Source: Pontibacter korlensis (GTDB taxonomy: Bacteria > Bacteroidota > Bacteroidia > Cytophagales > Hymenobacteraceae). From it: a DNA stretch of 64,000 nucleotides. Within the stretch, counting starts at the first letter, position 1. Every line of letters begins with the position of its first letter. The DNA lies in NCBI RefSeq assembly GCF_000973725.1, contig NZ_CP009621.1:496001-560000 (forward strand), written 5' to 3'. Both the position numbers and the translations under genes were made by a program. The notes beneath the pieces were generated by a model. The model was given only the letters and a program-made list of their open reading frames with translations, was not told the origin of the DNA and made no database searches. Below are positions 18,081 to 27,556 of the stretch, piece after piece.

Positions 18081-18617
18081 ATGGTAAACAGAACTGATAA
18101 TGCTGGAATGATGACCGCAATGTTTAGAGACAGAGCGAGTGCAGAGCGTGCCTACGATGAACTTCGCGCCCGCGGATATGATAAAGATGATATAAACGTA
18201 GTCATGTCTGACGATGCGAGAAAGCGCCATTTTGGGGATGACGACAAAGATCACACAACAGAGTTGGGCAACAAATCACTTGAGGGAACAGGTGCTGGCT
18301 CAGCTATTGGTGGTACATTGGGTGCTATAGTTGGCGCTGTGGCTGCCATTGGTACTTCTGTAGCCATTCCAGGTCTTGGCCTAATAGTAGCTGGCCCATT
18401 GGCAGCTGGTTTAGCAGGTGCCGGTGCCGGTGGCCTAACAGGTGGCCTTATAGGTGCGCTGGTTGGTGCCGGTATTCCTGAGGAGCGCGCCAAAGTATAT
18501 GAGTCAGGCGTGAAGGAAGGTAATATTGTACTGGGCTTTAAGCCACATAATCCTGAGGATGCTCGTTACTTCGAATCTCACTTCCAGCAAAACAGAGGTG
18601 AGCATATCTACTACTAG
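18081..18617 (+). CDS. general stress protein, YflT-like N-terminus with glycine-rich membrane-like middle
   Basis: A 178-residue protein. Residues about 8-45 (MMTAMFRDRASAERAYDELR, then a GYDKDDINVVMS strand) match the heat-induced stress protein YflT-type fold, whose members sense or follow envelope and osmotic stress. The middle (about 72-135) is a Gly/Ala-rich double hydrophobic segment with GAGSAIGGTLGAIVGAV, like glycine-zipper membrane inserts. The end is polar, closing with GEHIYY. Followed by a strong terminator. Role in stress is inferred from family and neighbours. Confidence 0.78.
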   Translation: MVNRTDNAGMMTAMFRDRASAERAYDELRARGYDKDDINVVMSDDARKRHFGDDDKDHTTELGNKSLEGTGAGSAIGGTLGAIVGAVAAIGTSVAIPGLGLIVAGPLAAGLAGAGAGGLTGGLIGALVGAGIPEERAKVYESGVKEGNIVLGFKPHNPEDARYFESHFQQNRGEHIYY

Positions 18618-18984
18618 CAGCAGTAGTTAAACACTGAACTGTAAATAGTATTTCCCCTGGTACTGCGTCTTTAAGCACAGTGTCAGGGGATTTTTGTTTC
18701 CCTTCCCCACGCTACATCGAAATCCTAGAAATACGCCCTAAGGTTGCAGCGCTAATTACACGTTGGTCTTTCAACAAAAAATAGCTATTATTGAACATGA
18801 ATAGGACAATAAACAGGTTGCACTATCTGTTATTTATACGATTGCACGTTATTCCATCGTTGTAACACTAACAATAGTACACCTAGTTAATTTTCTATAA
18901 ATCTGTGCAATTCGCACTCATTGCTGGCATGGCATTTAATTTAGGAATCCGTGCGCAGATAAAAGCTACAGCATAAAAGCAACC
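18618..18984. other. intergenic region, terminator only
   Basis: 367 bp between the stress protein and the receiver protein. It holds the hairpin at 18653-18698; the rest is AT-rich with no credible ORF or RNA gene, and presumably carries the promoter of the receiver gene. Confidence 0.6.
18653..18698 (+). terminator. terminator after the stress protein gene
   Basis: TCCCCTG pairs with CAGGGGA, with some inner ACTG/CAGT pairing, followed by TTTTTGTTT, 36 bp after the stop. Confidence 0.8.
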
Positions 18985-19416
18985 ATGTATAAACTGAAAC
19001 ACATCCTGATTATTGATGATGATCAAATAAATACTCTGTTTTCCCAGATCATTCTTGAGGATGCTGATGTTAGCAGCCTGGTTTCTATATGCCATAGTGT
19101 ACCGGAGGCACTTGACTTTCTACGTGCCACTGAAACTACGGAAGACACAGCTTTTCCGGACCTGATCCTGCTAGATATCAGTATGCCCTCTATGGATGGA
19201 TTTGATTTTCTGGACCGCTACTACTCTTTGGGTTATAACAAACGTCATAAGACGTTTATCTCCATGTTTACCTCTTCTGAGGAGCAGGAGCATGTTAACC
19301 GAGTGCAGAAGTACGAGGTAGTGGTCGGATTTATCAAAAAACCATTGTCCATTCCAACGCTCCATAACATACTTGCACTGCAGGATAACAGCCGTGCAGA
19401 AAACAATTTGTCATAG
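18985..19416 (+). CDS. stand-alone response-regulator receiver protein
   Basis: A 143-residue CheY-like single-domain protein. The acidic pocket is DDD at residues 11-13, the phospho-acceptor is Asp64 in LLDISMPSMDGFDF, the switch Thr/Ser is in MFTSSEE near 96, and the conserved lysine is in IKKPLS near 119. There is no output domain. Proteins of this type in Cytophagales act as phospho-relays or bind a partner. No histidine kinase gene is nearby. Confidence 0.93.
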   Translation: MYKLKHILIIDDDQINTLFSQIILEDADVSSLVSICHSVPEALDFLRATETTEDTAFPDLILLDISMPSMDGFDFLDRYYSLGYNKRHKTFISMFTSSEEQEHVNRVQKYEVVVGFIKKPLSIPTLHNILALQDNSRAENNLS

Positions 19417-19467
19417 TTTCGTATGCATTAGGGTATAACAATTAGTATCCTACTATAACAATAGACT

Positions 19468-20076
19468 ATGAAGAACACGATGATAGCCATCTGGTGTATG
19501 GCAGGGGCTCTACTGTTTTCCTCCTGCGGCTCCGGATCCGGCAACGAGACCACTGATGCTACGGACTCTCAGACAGCTACTATAGCTGGTACAGACTCCA
19601 CAATTACTGATGAAAACAAGGAGCTTCTGGCTTTTGCAGCTCGTAACAACATGCTCCAGATTGAGCTTGGAAAACTGGCTGCTGACAAAGGAGTTACAAA
19701 CCAAGTAGAGTCTTATGGTCAGAGCCTGGTAGACTGGTACACCACAAAGCAAGAAGAACTGCAGAAACTGGCACAGCAGTACAATGTTTCCCTACCACAA
19801 CAGATGGAAAGTGAGCAAACAGACCACCTGAAAGAACTGCAGGAAGCTGAGGCAGGGAAGTTCGACACAGAGTACTGGGAAAATGTAACGGAAGCGCAGA
19901 AAGCAGCCATTGATAAGCTTGAAGGCAACCTAAAGGATGTGGATGAGGCTAGCGCTACGGCTTTTACACTTTGGGCCCGCAATACGCTAAAAGAGCTTCG
20001 TGCACAATATGAGCAAGCAAGAGGATTTGAGGTTGAACTGAAAAACGAAGAAAGCGGTATTTCTGAGGCTATTTAA
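19468..20076 (+). CDS. DUF4142 lipoprotein
   Basis: A 202-residue lipoprotein with signal MKNTMIAIWCMAGALLFSSC (cysteine 20), a short Ser/Thr/Asp linker, then a helical domain from about residue 50: ELLAFAARNNMLQIELGKLA, NQVESYGQSLVDWYTTKQEE and LPQQMESEQTDHLKELQ. This is the four-helix ferritin-like layout of DUF4142, but the metal-ligand histidines seen in some relatives are scarce here. Function unknown; envelope-located. It ends before a bidirectional terminator. Confidence 0.82.
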   Translation: MKNTMIAIWCMAGALLFSSCGSGSGNETTDATDSQTATIAGTDSTITDENKELLAFAARNNMLQIELGKLAADKGVTNQVESYGQSLVDWYTTKQEELQKLAQQYNVSLPQQMESEQTDHLKELQEAEAGKFDTEYWENVTEAQKAAIDKLEGNLKDVDEASATAFTLWARNTLKELRAQYEQARGFEVELKNEESGISEAI

Positions 20077-20098
20077 CTTTGATCTTCCACATAATGTA

Positions 20099-20138
20099 AC
20101 GCAACAGGGCGAGAGTAACCTCTCGCCCTGTTGCGTTT
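20099..20138. terminator. bidirectional terminator
   Basis: ACGCAACAGGGCGAGAG pairs with CTCTCGCCCTGTTGCGT, followed by TTT on the plus strand. It serves the DUF4142 gene and the convergent arylesterase gene, which ends at 20138. Confidence 0.85.
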
Positions 20139-20698
20139 TAGCTTCTCTCAAGTACCTCTTTCAGTTTACTCCAGGTATGCTGAAAGAGCAGCTTCTGCCC
20201 CTCAGCATTTGGGTGCACACCGTCTGGCAGGTTTAGGTGACGGTTACCAACCACTCCCTCCAATAGAAAAGGAATAAAGTGTATGTTATTTTGCAGCGCC
20301 AGCTCCCGGAACAATTTCCTGAATTCAGCAGCGTAGCGGCCAGGCACAATATCCGGTATTTCCATACCTGAAAGTATAATTTTAACCTCCGGATACTTGT
20401 GCTTTACTTTATTGATAATCTCCTGCAGGTTTTGGCTTGTTTCACGAGCAGGTATGCCGCGGAGCCCATCATTGGCACCCAAAGCAAGTATAAAGATGTC
20501 TATTGGTTCGTTCAACCATCTGTCTATACGGTGTGTGCCACCTGCTGTAGTATCACCGCTCAAACCGCCATTCAACACTTTATAGTCAGTATACCCCTCC
20601 TCACGCAGCCGTTCCTGTATCAGGCTGGGGTACGCTTGCGGAGCAGGCAAGCCATAACCAGCTGTCAGGCTGTCGCCAAATATTAGTATATTCTTCAT
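20138..20698 (-). CDS. SGNH/GDSL arylesterase, TesA-like
   Basis: A 186-residue SGNH hydrolase. Block I is IFGDSLTAGYGL (catalytic Ser9 or so), block III is ILALGANDGLRG, and block V is DGVHPNAEGQKLL with catalytic Asp and His. It matches the lysophospholipase L1/arylesterase TesA group. Unlike E. coli TesA it has no signal peptide: the GDSL block starts at residue 6, so it should be cytoplasmic. Substrate is not predictable. Confidence 0.92.
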   Translation of the reverse strand: MKNILIFGDSLTAGYGLPAPQAYPSLIQERLREEGYTDYKVLNGGLSGDTTAGGTHRIDRWLNEPIDIFILALGANDGLRGIPARETSQNLQEIINKVKHKYPEVKIILSGMEIPDIVPGRYAAEFRKLFRELALQNNIHFIPFLLEGVVGNRHLNLPDGVHPNAEGQKLLFQHTWSKLKEVLERS

Positions 20699-21169
20699 TA
20701 ACCTCTTTTCGATTTTACACGCTCAACCACAGGGCAAGCTCTGTGCCATACTTTGGAAAATAAAAAGGCTGCCTTTTACTGGCAACCCTCCTGATTTTGA
20801 ACAATTTGTTTCTTAGTCAGCCGCCTTTTCCATTTGGCGTAAGCGCTCGCAGGTAGTAAGCGAAGCTTGCTTCTGCTTCTCTACCATTTGCATCACGTTT
20901 TCCGGCAGTTCACTTTTATGTTCCAGCGCATCGTTATAAGCTTTCTGCGCCCATTCTTCTCCATACAGGTTAGACTTGATCAGATCCTCCTCGTCACTGC
21001 CTGTCACAGTTGTTTTCACATCCATCCAGCCGCGGAAAATCTTGCCTTTTGCAGTAGTGCTGCTTTGGGTGCTGCCCCTACGCTACTAATGGTTCTATTT
21101 ATCTCGTTTGAGAATTCGCGGCTTTGGTTTACCAGGTCTTTGTAGTACGACTGGTGTGCAGGATCTTTT

Positions 21170-22523
21170 TTGACACTCCCACGCCTAAAGGCAGTAGGAT
21201 TCTTGGGCTACCGAACCATTGTCCTTGTATATCTCCCAAGCTGAAACGGTCTGCCCGACCGCCTTATTTCTTATATTACTAGCTGCGTTCACATCCCTGT
21301 CCAGGACGTGTCCGTTGGCTCTGGGTCCAATACCTGTCTGATAGCTGCAGGTCGGTGTTGCGCCAACCACAAACCCAGCAGTCCTGAGAGGTATGGTTGG
21401 GGGCTACTCTGTGAAACTCCCGACCATACCACTCAGGACTTGTATTCCAGCATCTGCACGAACTGATACCACCCAGCATCGTTGATGCTTTTGGCAAGTT
21501 TACGGTTCTTGAGCATATGCTGCACTTGCAGGTTCTCAACAACAATCGCTTGGCTCTCGCGAGTGAGTTGCGTGCTGAGTTTATGGTGGAAGTCCTTGCG
21601 GGTGTTCCTGACTTTCTGGTGCAGCCTGGCCAGCTTTGCGGCAGCCTTTCGCCTGTTGCTGCCACCTTTCTTCTTCCTCGATACAGCACGTTGCGCTCTC
21701 CTTAACTGGTGCTGATAGCGGTATAGGTGTTTAGGATTGTCTACAACAACACCATCAGACGTGACAACAAAGGACCTGATACCAACATCCAAGCCTACCA
21801 CTTTGCTTATCTGTGGTAGTCGCTCAATATCCACCTCACAACACAGCGTCACATACCACCCATCTGCTTCCTTGACAACGCTGCCTGTCCTGATAACCCC
21901 CTGCACATCCTGTGACTTGCGGTACTTGACCTTGCCGATTTTCGGTAGCTGGACTGTACAGGTATTCTCGTGCAGCTTCACCCCCTGCTTGTAGGTGAAG
22001 GAGCGATACTGGCCTCGCCTGGCGAACCTGGGGAATCCCTTGCCCTGCTTGAAGAAGCCATCGTAGGACCTGAACAATCTATCTGTCACCTCCTGTAAAG
22101 TTTGTGAGTGTACGCACCCGATCCATTCCACGTCCCTGGCGATAGCAGAGAGCTCTTGCTGCATCTGGTTCTTGCCGATGGAAAGCCGGTGGTTTGTGTA
22201 CAACTGCTTCTTATAGTCCAGACACAGGTTGTAGACATACCGGCACGAACCGAGCCACTGTGCGAGGAGCCTGAGCTTGCGCCCTGGTGGGTTTGAGCCG
22301 GAAGCGGTATGTCTTGATCTGGTTCACGGCTGCTTTTGGCGCCTTGCCCGGTGCAGGGCATGTTTGCTGCAGCAAAGGTAACAGCCGGCAAGTGCAGGCG
22401 GTAGAACATAGGGTAAGATCGAACCCAGCAAAAGTGAAGGGATGCACCACATCGAGTGGTTCAAAAAGAAAACCAAATTCATCCCTTGGCTAAAGACCCA
22501 AGGGCTTTCTTTGGCATTTTCTC
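21170..22523 (-). mobile_element. IS200/IS605-group element, IS608-like ends, tnpB only (copy 1, 1354 bp)
   Basis: Read on the minus strand, the element follows TTAC, begins GAGAAAATGCC and ends GGGAGTGTCAA. TTAC as the left target and TCAA at the right end are the cleavage sequences known for IS608. A left subterminal stem is CCCTTGG/CCAAGGG, and a right imperfect stem lies around GCCTTTAGGC. There are no inverted repeats and no target duplication, as expected for single-strand transposition. The element carries a broken tnpB but no Y1 transposase gene, so it would need TnpA in trans. Confidence 0.9.
21185..22327 (-). pseudogene. tnpB: tnpB remnant (copy 1), frameshifted three times
   Basis: TnpB is the RNA-guided nuclease of IS605-group elements. 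A GTG at 22327 opens VNQIKTYRFRLKPTRAQAQ; the frame then moves by one base to LLAQWLGSCRYVYNLCLDYK. The main open part ends early at 21433 after LEYKS because of one extra base relative to copy 2 (ACTCAGG against ACCTGG). The zinc-finger region is also out of frame: CWVCGW is followed by a slip into GHVLDRDVNAASNIRN. RuvC residues are still recognisable (GLDVGI, VVENLQ, DRDVNAA) but lie in different frames, and the second CxxC pair is lost. Almost certainly inactive. Confidence 0.85.
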
Positions 22524-22847
22524 GTAAGCTTGGCTGCATGCTCGTAGCCTTGTATACGGTCGTTTACAAACTGATTTAACTCCTGCAAAACATCTACTAC
22601 TCTTTCGTTGTTATTCATAGCTTTAAGGTTAGGAGTATAGCATCGGAAACGAAAAAAGTAGGAAGTGAGTTATAATATTAGCCGCTCCGTCACGTATGTA
22701 TACTTTATGAGCTTGTGCTGTAGGAGCCTATCATAGACTACTATGATAAGAGGATTTTTTCTCCTACATTACATTTTAAAATTTCGCTCTGGCCCATAAG
22801 CGGCATCACTTTTGCAATCTAACCTATAGTTCAACTTATTTAAATAG

Positions 22848-24956
22848 ATGATATCATTGACAACTCGCTTTAAAATCATACTGTCGGTATTGGCTGTAGT
22901 CTTGGTTACTGGCTCATTCATACTCTACAAAAACGGCTCTACGCCGGAGGGGAAGAATGAAATCCTGATCAAAGCTTTGATGCAAGGTTTGAGCACCGGT
23001 CATTACCAGCCAGAAAAAGTTGACGACAGTTTTTCTAAAAAAGTATTCAACCTATACCTGGAGCGGCTCGACTACAACAAGAAGTTCTTGCTTACCTCTG
23101 ATGTTGAGAAGCTGCGCAAGTATGAAACAGCTATAGATGATGAGCTGCGCCAAGGCTCGTTCCAGTTTTTCGACATGTCTGCCGACCTGATTGAGCAGCG
23201 CATTAAAGATTCTGAAGCATTTTACAAGGAGATTCTGGCCAAGCCGTTCGACTTTACAAAGAAAGAGCAGATTGAGCTGGATGGCGAGAAGCTGGCCTAC
23301 GCTAAAAACACAGCTGAGCTGAAAGAAGCGTGGCGCAAGCAGCTGAAATACCAGACGCTTGTTCGCCTGGTAGATATGCAGGAAGAGCAGAAGAAGAAAC
23401 TGGAGAAAGATCCTAAGGCAGAGCAAAAGTCTTTCGAGGATCTAGAGAAAGAGGCTCGTGAGAAGGTACAGAAAACGTACGATGACCTGTACAACCGCTT
23501 AGCCAAGGTAAACCGCGATGATCGCCGCGCTACCTATATCAATGCTGTTACAAACGTATATGACCCTCATACAGGCTATTTCCCTCCAAAAGCCAAGGCT
23601 GATTTCGACATCAACTTTACAGGTCGTTTGGAAGGTATTGGAGCCTCGCTTCAGGAAAAAGACGGACAGATCCGTGTAATGGAGATTGTACCAGGTAGCC
23701 CGTCTTACCTGCAGGGCGAACTTAAGCCTGGCGACATTATCCAGAAAGTTGGCCAAGCTGCTGAAGAGCCTATTCTGGTTGAAGGCATGCGCCTGGACGA
23801 CGCTATCCAGTATATCCGTGGTAAGAAAGGCACTGAGGTACGCCTTACAGTGAAAAAGCCAGACGGCTCTACAAAGGTTATCCCGATCATCCGCGATGTG
23901 ATTGTATTTGAGGAAACTTATGCACAATCCGCTCTGATAGAAGACAAAGACAAGATCGGTTATATCAAGCTGCCAGGCTTCTATGCTGACTTTGAGAATA
24001 AGAACGGTCGATTCAGTGGTGCCGATGTGAAGCAGGAAATCGAGAAACTGAAGACTGTCGGCATGAAAGGCCTGATCCTAGACCTGCGTAACAATGGTGG
24101 TGGCTCCTTAGCTGACGCTGTGGAGATGGCTGGTCTGTTTATCGAGCAAGGCCCAATTGTACAGGTAAAAACAGCCTCTGGCAAAGCCGTGGTACTTGAT
24201 GACCGTGACACTCAGGTGCAGTACGGTGGCCCACTGGTGATTTTGGTAAACTCTAACAGCGCTTCGGCTTCAGAGATTTTGGCAGCTGCGATGCAGGACT
24301 ATAAGCGTGCTGTAATTGTGGGTAGCTCTACTTTTGGTAAAGGTACCGTGCAGCAGTTCTTCGAGTTAGATGAGGCCCTACCTGCGCAGTTTAACCCATA
24401 CAAGCCGTTTGGCGCCCTGAAACTGACAACGCAGAAGTTCTACCGCATTAACGGTGGTACTACTCAGTTGCGTGGTGTAACGCCGGATGTTGTGTTACCA
24501 GATGCTTATGCCTACTTAGAGTTTGGCGAGAAAGAGCAGGATTACCCGCTTCCGTTCGATGAGATTGCCCCAGCCAAGTATAAGCCTTGGAACAACGGTA
24601 AACTTAACCTGGCACAGATAAAAACACACAGCCAGCAGCGTGTAGCACAGAACAATAGCTTTGGGCTGATCAAGCAAAGTGCGGAGCGCCTGAAGAAGCA
24701 GTCCGACAATACAACCCGCTCACTGCAGTTGGAAGAGTATTTGGCAGAAGAGCGCAAGGCAGAAGCAGAAGCTAAGCGCCTGGAGGAAGCTCAGAAAGAG
24801 GTACCAGTGCTTAATGTTAAGCGCCTTCAGCAGGACTTACAGGCTCTTGGTGGTGACACAGCTAAGCTCGCCCGTAACAAGGAGTTCATCAAAGGATTGC
24901 AGCAGGACGTGTATGTGGAAGAGGCAGTTGCCATCATCCAGGAAGACCTGAAGTAA
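22848..24956 (+). CDS. prc: C-terminal processing peptidase Prc/Tsp
   Basis: A 702-residue S41A peptidase that removes non-polar C-terminal tails in the periplasm. A single N-terminal membrane segment (about 8-28) anchors or exports it. A helical region precedes a PDZ domain at about 255-345 (LEGIGASLQEKDGQIRVMEI), then the protease core with the Ser473/Lys498 dyad in SNSASASEI and STFGKGTVQ, 25 residues apart as in E. coli Prc. The C-terminal 150 residues are charged and helical, as in the tail-specific long form. Monocistronic with a terminator behind. Confidence 0.95.
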   Translation: MISLTTRFKIILSVLAVVLVTGSFILYKNGSTPEGKNEILIKALMQGLSTGHYQPEKVDDSFSKKVFNLYLERLDYNKKFLLTSDVEKLRKYETAIDDELRQGSFQFFDMSADLIEQRIKDSEAFYKEILAKPFDFTKKEQIELDGEKLAYAKNTAELKEAWRKQLKYQTLVRLVDMQEEQKKKLEKDPKAEQKSFEDLEKEAREKVQKTYDDLYNRLAKVNRDDRRATYINAVTNVYDPHTGYFPPKAKADFDINFTGRLEGIGASLQEKDGQIRVMEIVPGSPSYLQGELKPGDIIQKVGQAAEEPILVEGMRLDDAIQYIRGKKGTEVRLTVKKPDGSTKVIPIIRDVIVFEETYAQSALIEDKDKIGYIKLPGFYADFENKNGRFSGADVKQEIEKLKTVGMKGLILDLRNNGGGSLADAVEMAGLFIEQGPIVQVKTASGKAVVLDDRDTQVQYGGPLVILVNSNSASASEILAAAMQDYKRAVIVGSSTFGKGTVQQFFELDEALPAQFNPYKPFGALKLTTQKFYRINGGTTQLRGVTPDVVLPDAYAYLEFGEKEQDYPLPFDEIAPAKYKPWNNGKLNLAQIKTHSQQRVAQNNSFGLIKQSAERLKKQSDNTTRSLQLEEYLAEERKAEAEAKRLEEAQKEVPVLNVKRLQQDLQALGGDTAKLARNKEFIKGLQQDVYVEEAVAIIQEDLK

Positions 24957-24980
24957 GCCCAGAACATACAAGCAAAAGGA

Positions 24981-25016
24981 AACGCCAGCTATAGGTATAT
25001 AGCTGGCGTTTTTTAT
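24981..25016 (+). terminator. terminator after prc
   Basis: AACGCCAGCT and AGCTGGCGTT form a perfect stem with a 10-base loop and are followed by TTTTATAT, 25 bp past the stop. Confidence 0.88.
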
Positions 25017-25045
25017 ATATTAAGCATTCAAATCAGAATCAAACC

Positions 25046-26785
25046 TTGAACATGCACTCATCTTCACCTAAAACTGCCACTCTAAAAGTATGGCTACTGC
25101 TTTTAGCGCTTTTACCCACACTTTTAAGTGGCTGTGCCACCAAAACAACAGAAGAGGCCACAGGCGCTGCCAGAGGCTATACTGCGGAGAAAGCAATGGT
25201 AGTTTCTGCACACCCCGATGCCTCACGCATAGGCATGGAAATTATGCGAAAGGGCGGCAACGCTTACGATGCAGCCATCGCTACACAATTTGCCTTAGCT
25301 GTTGCTTTTCCGGCAGCTGGTAACATTGGCGGCGGCGGTTTTATGGTTGCACGCAGTTCTTCGGGAGAGGTCGCAACCTTAGACTTCCGAGAAACTGCTC
25401 CCGGGTCGGCCATTGAAACCATGTACCAGGATAGTCTTGGCAATGTGGTGGCAGGTTTGAGCACCGACGGCCACTTGGCAGTGGGTGTACCAGGCGCCGT
25501 TGACGGTATGGTGAAAATACATGAGAAGTTTGGCTCCCTGCCTTGGGCGGACCTGGTACAGCCATCTGTAGACCTTGCCCGTAACGGCGTGGTGCTAACA
25601 GAGAAGGAGGCAAATGGCCTTAACAACAACAAAGAGAACTTCATAAAGAACAACAAGCACCTACCCTACCTGGTGCACGAGCAGGAATGGAAAGCAGGTG
25701 ATACCCTGCGCCACCCCGATCTGGCCCGCACGCTGGAGCGCATCCGCGATAAAGGCCGTGATGGCTTTTATGCCGGCGAAACAGCAGATTTAGTGGTAAA
25801 GGAGATGCAACGCGGCAACGGCATTATAACACACGAGGATTTGGCTAACTATACCTCGGCTTGGCGCGAACCTATCATCGGCAACTACAAAGGCTACAAA
25901 GTGATTTCGATGGGGCCTCCATCCAGTGGCGGTGTAGCCCTTGTACAACTTTTGGAAATGGTAGAGCCTTATGACCTGCGCAAGCACGGCTGGCAAAGCA
26001 CCAAAACTATACAGATCATGACAGAAGCGGAGCGCCGTGTATATGCAGACCGTGCCACCTACCTGGGCGACCCTGATTTTGTGCACGTACCCGTGGAGCA
26101 ACTGCTGGACGAGGATTACCTGAAAAGCCGCATGAGCACGATGACGTTGGCGCAGGCCACTCCATCATCTGAAGTTAAGGCTGGAGCATTGCCTGTGTTT
26201 GAGAGCGAAGAAACGACGCACTTCAGCATCGTGGACCCCGCCGGTAATGCTGTTTCCATTACCACCACCATAAATGGCAGCTACGGCTCCTACGTGGTGG
26301 TAGAAGGAGCTGGTTTCCTGCTTAACAACGAGATGGATGACTTCAGCGCCAAGCCTGGTGTGCCTAACATGTATGGACTAGTGGGTGGCAAAGCCAACGC
26401 CATACAACCCAACAAACGCATGCTCAGTGCCATGACGCCCACCATACTAGAAAAAGACGGAAAGCTGTTTATGGTAGTCGGTACACCAGGCGGCTCCACT
26501 ATTATCACTTCTGTTTTCCAAACAATCCTGAACGTGCTGGAGCACGACATGACAATGCAGCAGGCTGTAGCTGCACCACGCTTTCACCACCAGTGGCTGC
26601 CTGATGAGATACAGCATACTGCCGATGCCATACCTGCACAGGTGCGTGCCGAGCTGCAGCGCAAAGGCTATACTCTAAAACAGCGTGGCCAATATGGCCG
26701 TGTAGATGCCATTCTGGTATTGCCAAACGGCAAGCTGGAAGGAGGCGCTGATCCACGTGGCGACGATGTTGTTGCTGGCTTCTAA
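25046..26785 (+). CDS. ggt: gamma-glutamyltransferase (lipoprotein)
   Basis: A 579-residue gamma-glutamyltranspeptidase that cleaves or transfers the gamma-glutamyl group of glutathione and similar peptides. It has a lipoprotein signal (LLPTLLSGC, cysteine 30), so it should be membrane-anchored in the periplasm or on the surface. The self-cleavage site is ESEE-TTHFSIVD with nucleophile Thr390; other landmarks are GGNAYDAA, GNIGGGGFM, PPSSGG and GTPGGSTIIT. The last four bases overlap a convergent gene. Since this genus likely uses bacillithiol (bshA is at 57.9 kb), the physiological substrate may not be glutathione; that is inference. Confidence 0.95.
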   Translation: MNMHSSSPKTATLKVWLLLLALLPTLLSGCATKTTEEATGAARGYTAEKAMVVSAHPDASRIGMEIMRKGGNAYDAAIATQFALAVAFPAAGNIGGGGFMVARSSSGEVATLDFRETAPGSAIETMYQDSLGNVVAGLSTDGHLAVGVPGAVDGMVKIHEKFGSLPWADLVQPSVDLARNGVVLTEKEANGLNNNKENFIKNNKHLPYLVHEQEWKAGDTLRHPDLARTLERIRDKGRDGFYAGETADLVVKEMQRGNGIITHEDLANYTSAWREPIIGNYKGYKVISMGPPSSGGVALVQLLEMVEPYDLRKHGWQSTKTIQIMTEAERRVYADRATYLGDPDFVHVPVEQLLDEDYLKSRMSTMTLAQATPSSEVKAGALPVFESEETTHFSIVDPAGNAVSITTTINGSYGSYVVVEGAGFLLNNEMDDFSAKPGVPNMYGLVGGKANAIQPNKRMLSAMTPTILEKDGKLFMVVGTPGGSTIITSVFQTILNVLEHDMTMQQAVAAPRFHHQWLPDEIQHTADAIPAQVRAELQRKGYTLKQRGQYGRVDAILVLPNGKLEGGADPRGDDVVAGF

Positions 26786-27186
26786 GCTATACTTTCAGCC
26801 TTTTTTCGCTTCTGTATAAAACCGGCTACATACACACCCACTGCCGCTAAACCTGTTAAAGTCATAAGCCCGAATACGCTGGCCCTGCGCTGCCGTACTT
26901 CGGGCTTAAATTTTTGTTTTGTGGCTTCAGATGGAGCAATAGCCTTAGAGAAAAGCACACCTGTCATTATGCTGAGCAAGGAAGTTACTCCTACCGCTGC
27001 ATGTGCCACAGTTCTGTCGCCGGACTTAATGCCGGAACTTAGCAGCAGCAAAGAAGCTCCGGCTACAGGAGGTATAAGCGCAGTTTTAGGTCTGCTTTCG
27101 TTCAGGAAGTAGCTGGTTAGCCCTGCTGCAATCAGCACGCCAGCGTGGGTATTATTCGCTATGTCTGGTCTGTCTACGATGTTCAT
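26782..27186 (-). CDS. small membrane protein of unknown function
   Basis: A 134-residue protein with three or four hydrophobic segments: HAGVLIAAGLTSYFL, LIPPVAGASLLLLSSG, TVAHAAVGVTSLLSIM and VFGLMTLTGLAAVGVYVAG, ending in a basic tail (QKRKKAE). The small-residue-rich helices and overall size recall TMEM14-like proteins, but I cannot confirm this. It overlaps the 3' end of ggt by four bases on the opposite strand. A 311-bp mini-element begins 59 bp upstream of its start and may have displaced its original promoter. Confidence 0.7.
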   Translation of the reverse strand: MNIVDRPDIANNTHAGVLIAAGLTSYFLNESRPKTALIPPVAGASLLLLSSGIKSGDRTVAHAAVGVTSLLSIMTGVLFSKAIAPSEATKQKFKPEVRQRRASVFGLMTLTGLAAVGVYVAGFIQKRKKAESIA

Positions 27187-27245
27187 ATCAAGTATAAAAT
27201 TTATACTTGGTTTCCCCCCAATACCTTCTCTTGGTTATACCTTAT

Positions 27246-27556
27246 TTGACATTCCCACCGCTAAAGCAGGTTGGATTCCTGGGCTACCTGGCTACTGCGA
27301 CCGTATATCTCCCAAGCTGAAACGGTCTGCCCGACCGCCTTGTTTCTTATATTACTAGCTGCTGACGCATCCCGGTGCAGGGCATGTTTGCTGCAGCAAA
27401 GGTAACAGCCGGCAAGTGCAGGCGGTAGAACATAGGGTAAGATCGAACCCAACAAAAGTGAAGGAATGTCGCACCACATCGAGTGGTTCAAAAAGAAAAC
27501 CAAATTCATCCCTTGGCTAAAGCCCCTAGTGCGAGGGCTTTCTTTGGCATTTACTC
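27246..27556 (-). mobile_element. 311-bp mini-element derived from the IS608-like family (copy 3)
   Basis: On the minus strand it follows TTAC, begins GAGTAAATGCC and ends GGGAATGTCAA, the same junctions as the full copies. It keeps about 190 bp of the left end and 120 bp of the right end fused at CACCGGGATG, having lost nearly all of tnpB. It is the same length and has the same internal junction as the copy at 59019-59329, so both descend from one deleted parent. Non-autonomous. Confidence 0.9.

Larger units (their letters stand above)
20813..22618 (-). pseudogene. DUF2383 (PA2169-family) gene interrupted by an IS608-like element and frameshifted
   Basis: The start is an ATG at 22618 (MNNNERVVDVLQELNQFVND), which reads on to KLT and then into an insertion element. 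The rest resumes at 21169 with DPAHQSYYKDLVNQ and ends at 20813 in QMEKAAD. Removing 21170-22523 on paper joins CTTAC to AAAAGATCC in frame (KLT-KDPAH), which fixes the element's ends. A second lesion remains: in the G4 run complementary to 21075-21078 the frame slips, and adding one G restores ISSVGGSTQSS and the GKIFRGWMDVK motif. The four-helix DUF2383 protein is therefore dead twice over. Family role is unknown; it is often near stress genes. Confidence 0.85.

Noticed and set aside
27261..27509. 82-residue frames in both mini-elements (also 59066-59314)
   Set aside because: Formed by fusing left-end non-coding sequence to the tnpB tail; conserved only because the DNA is.
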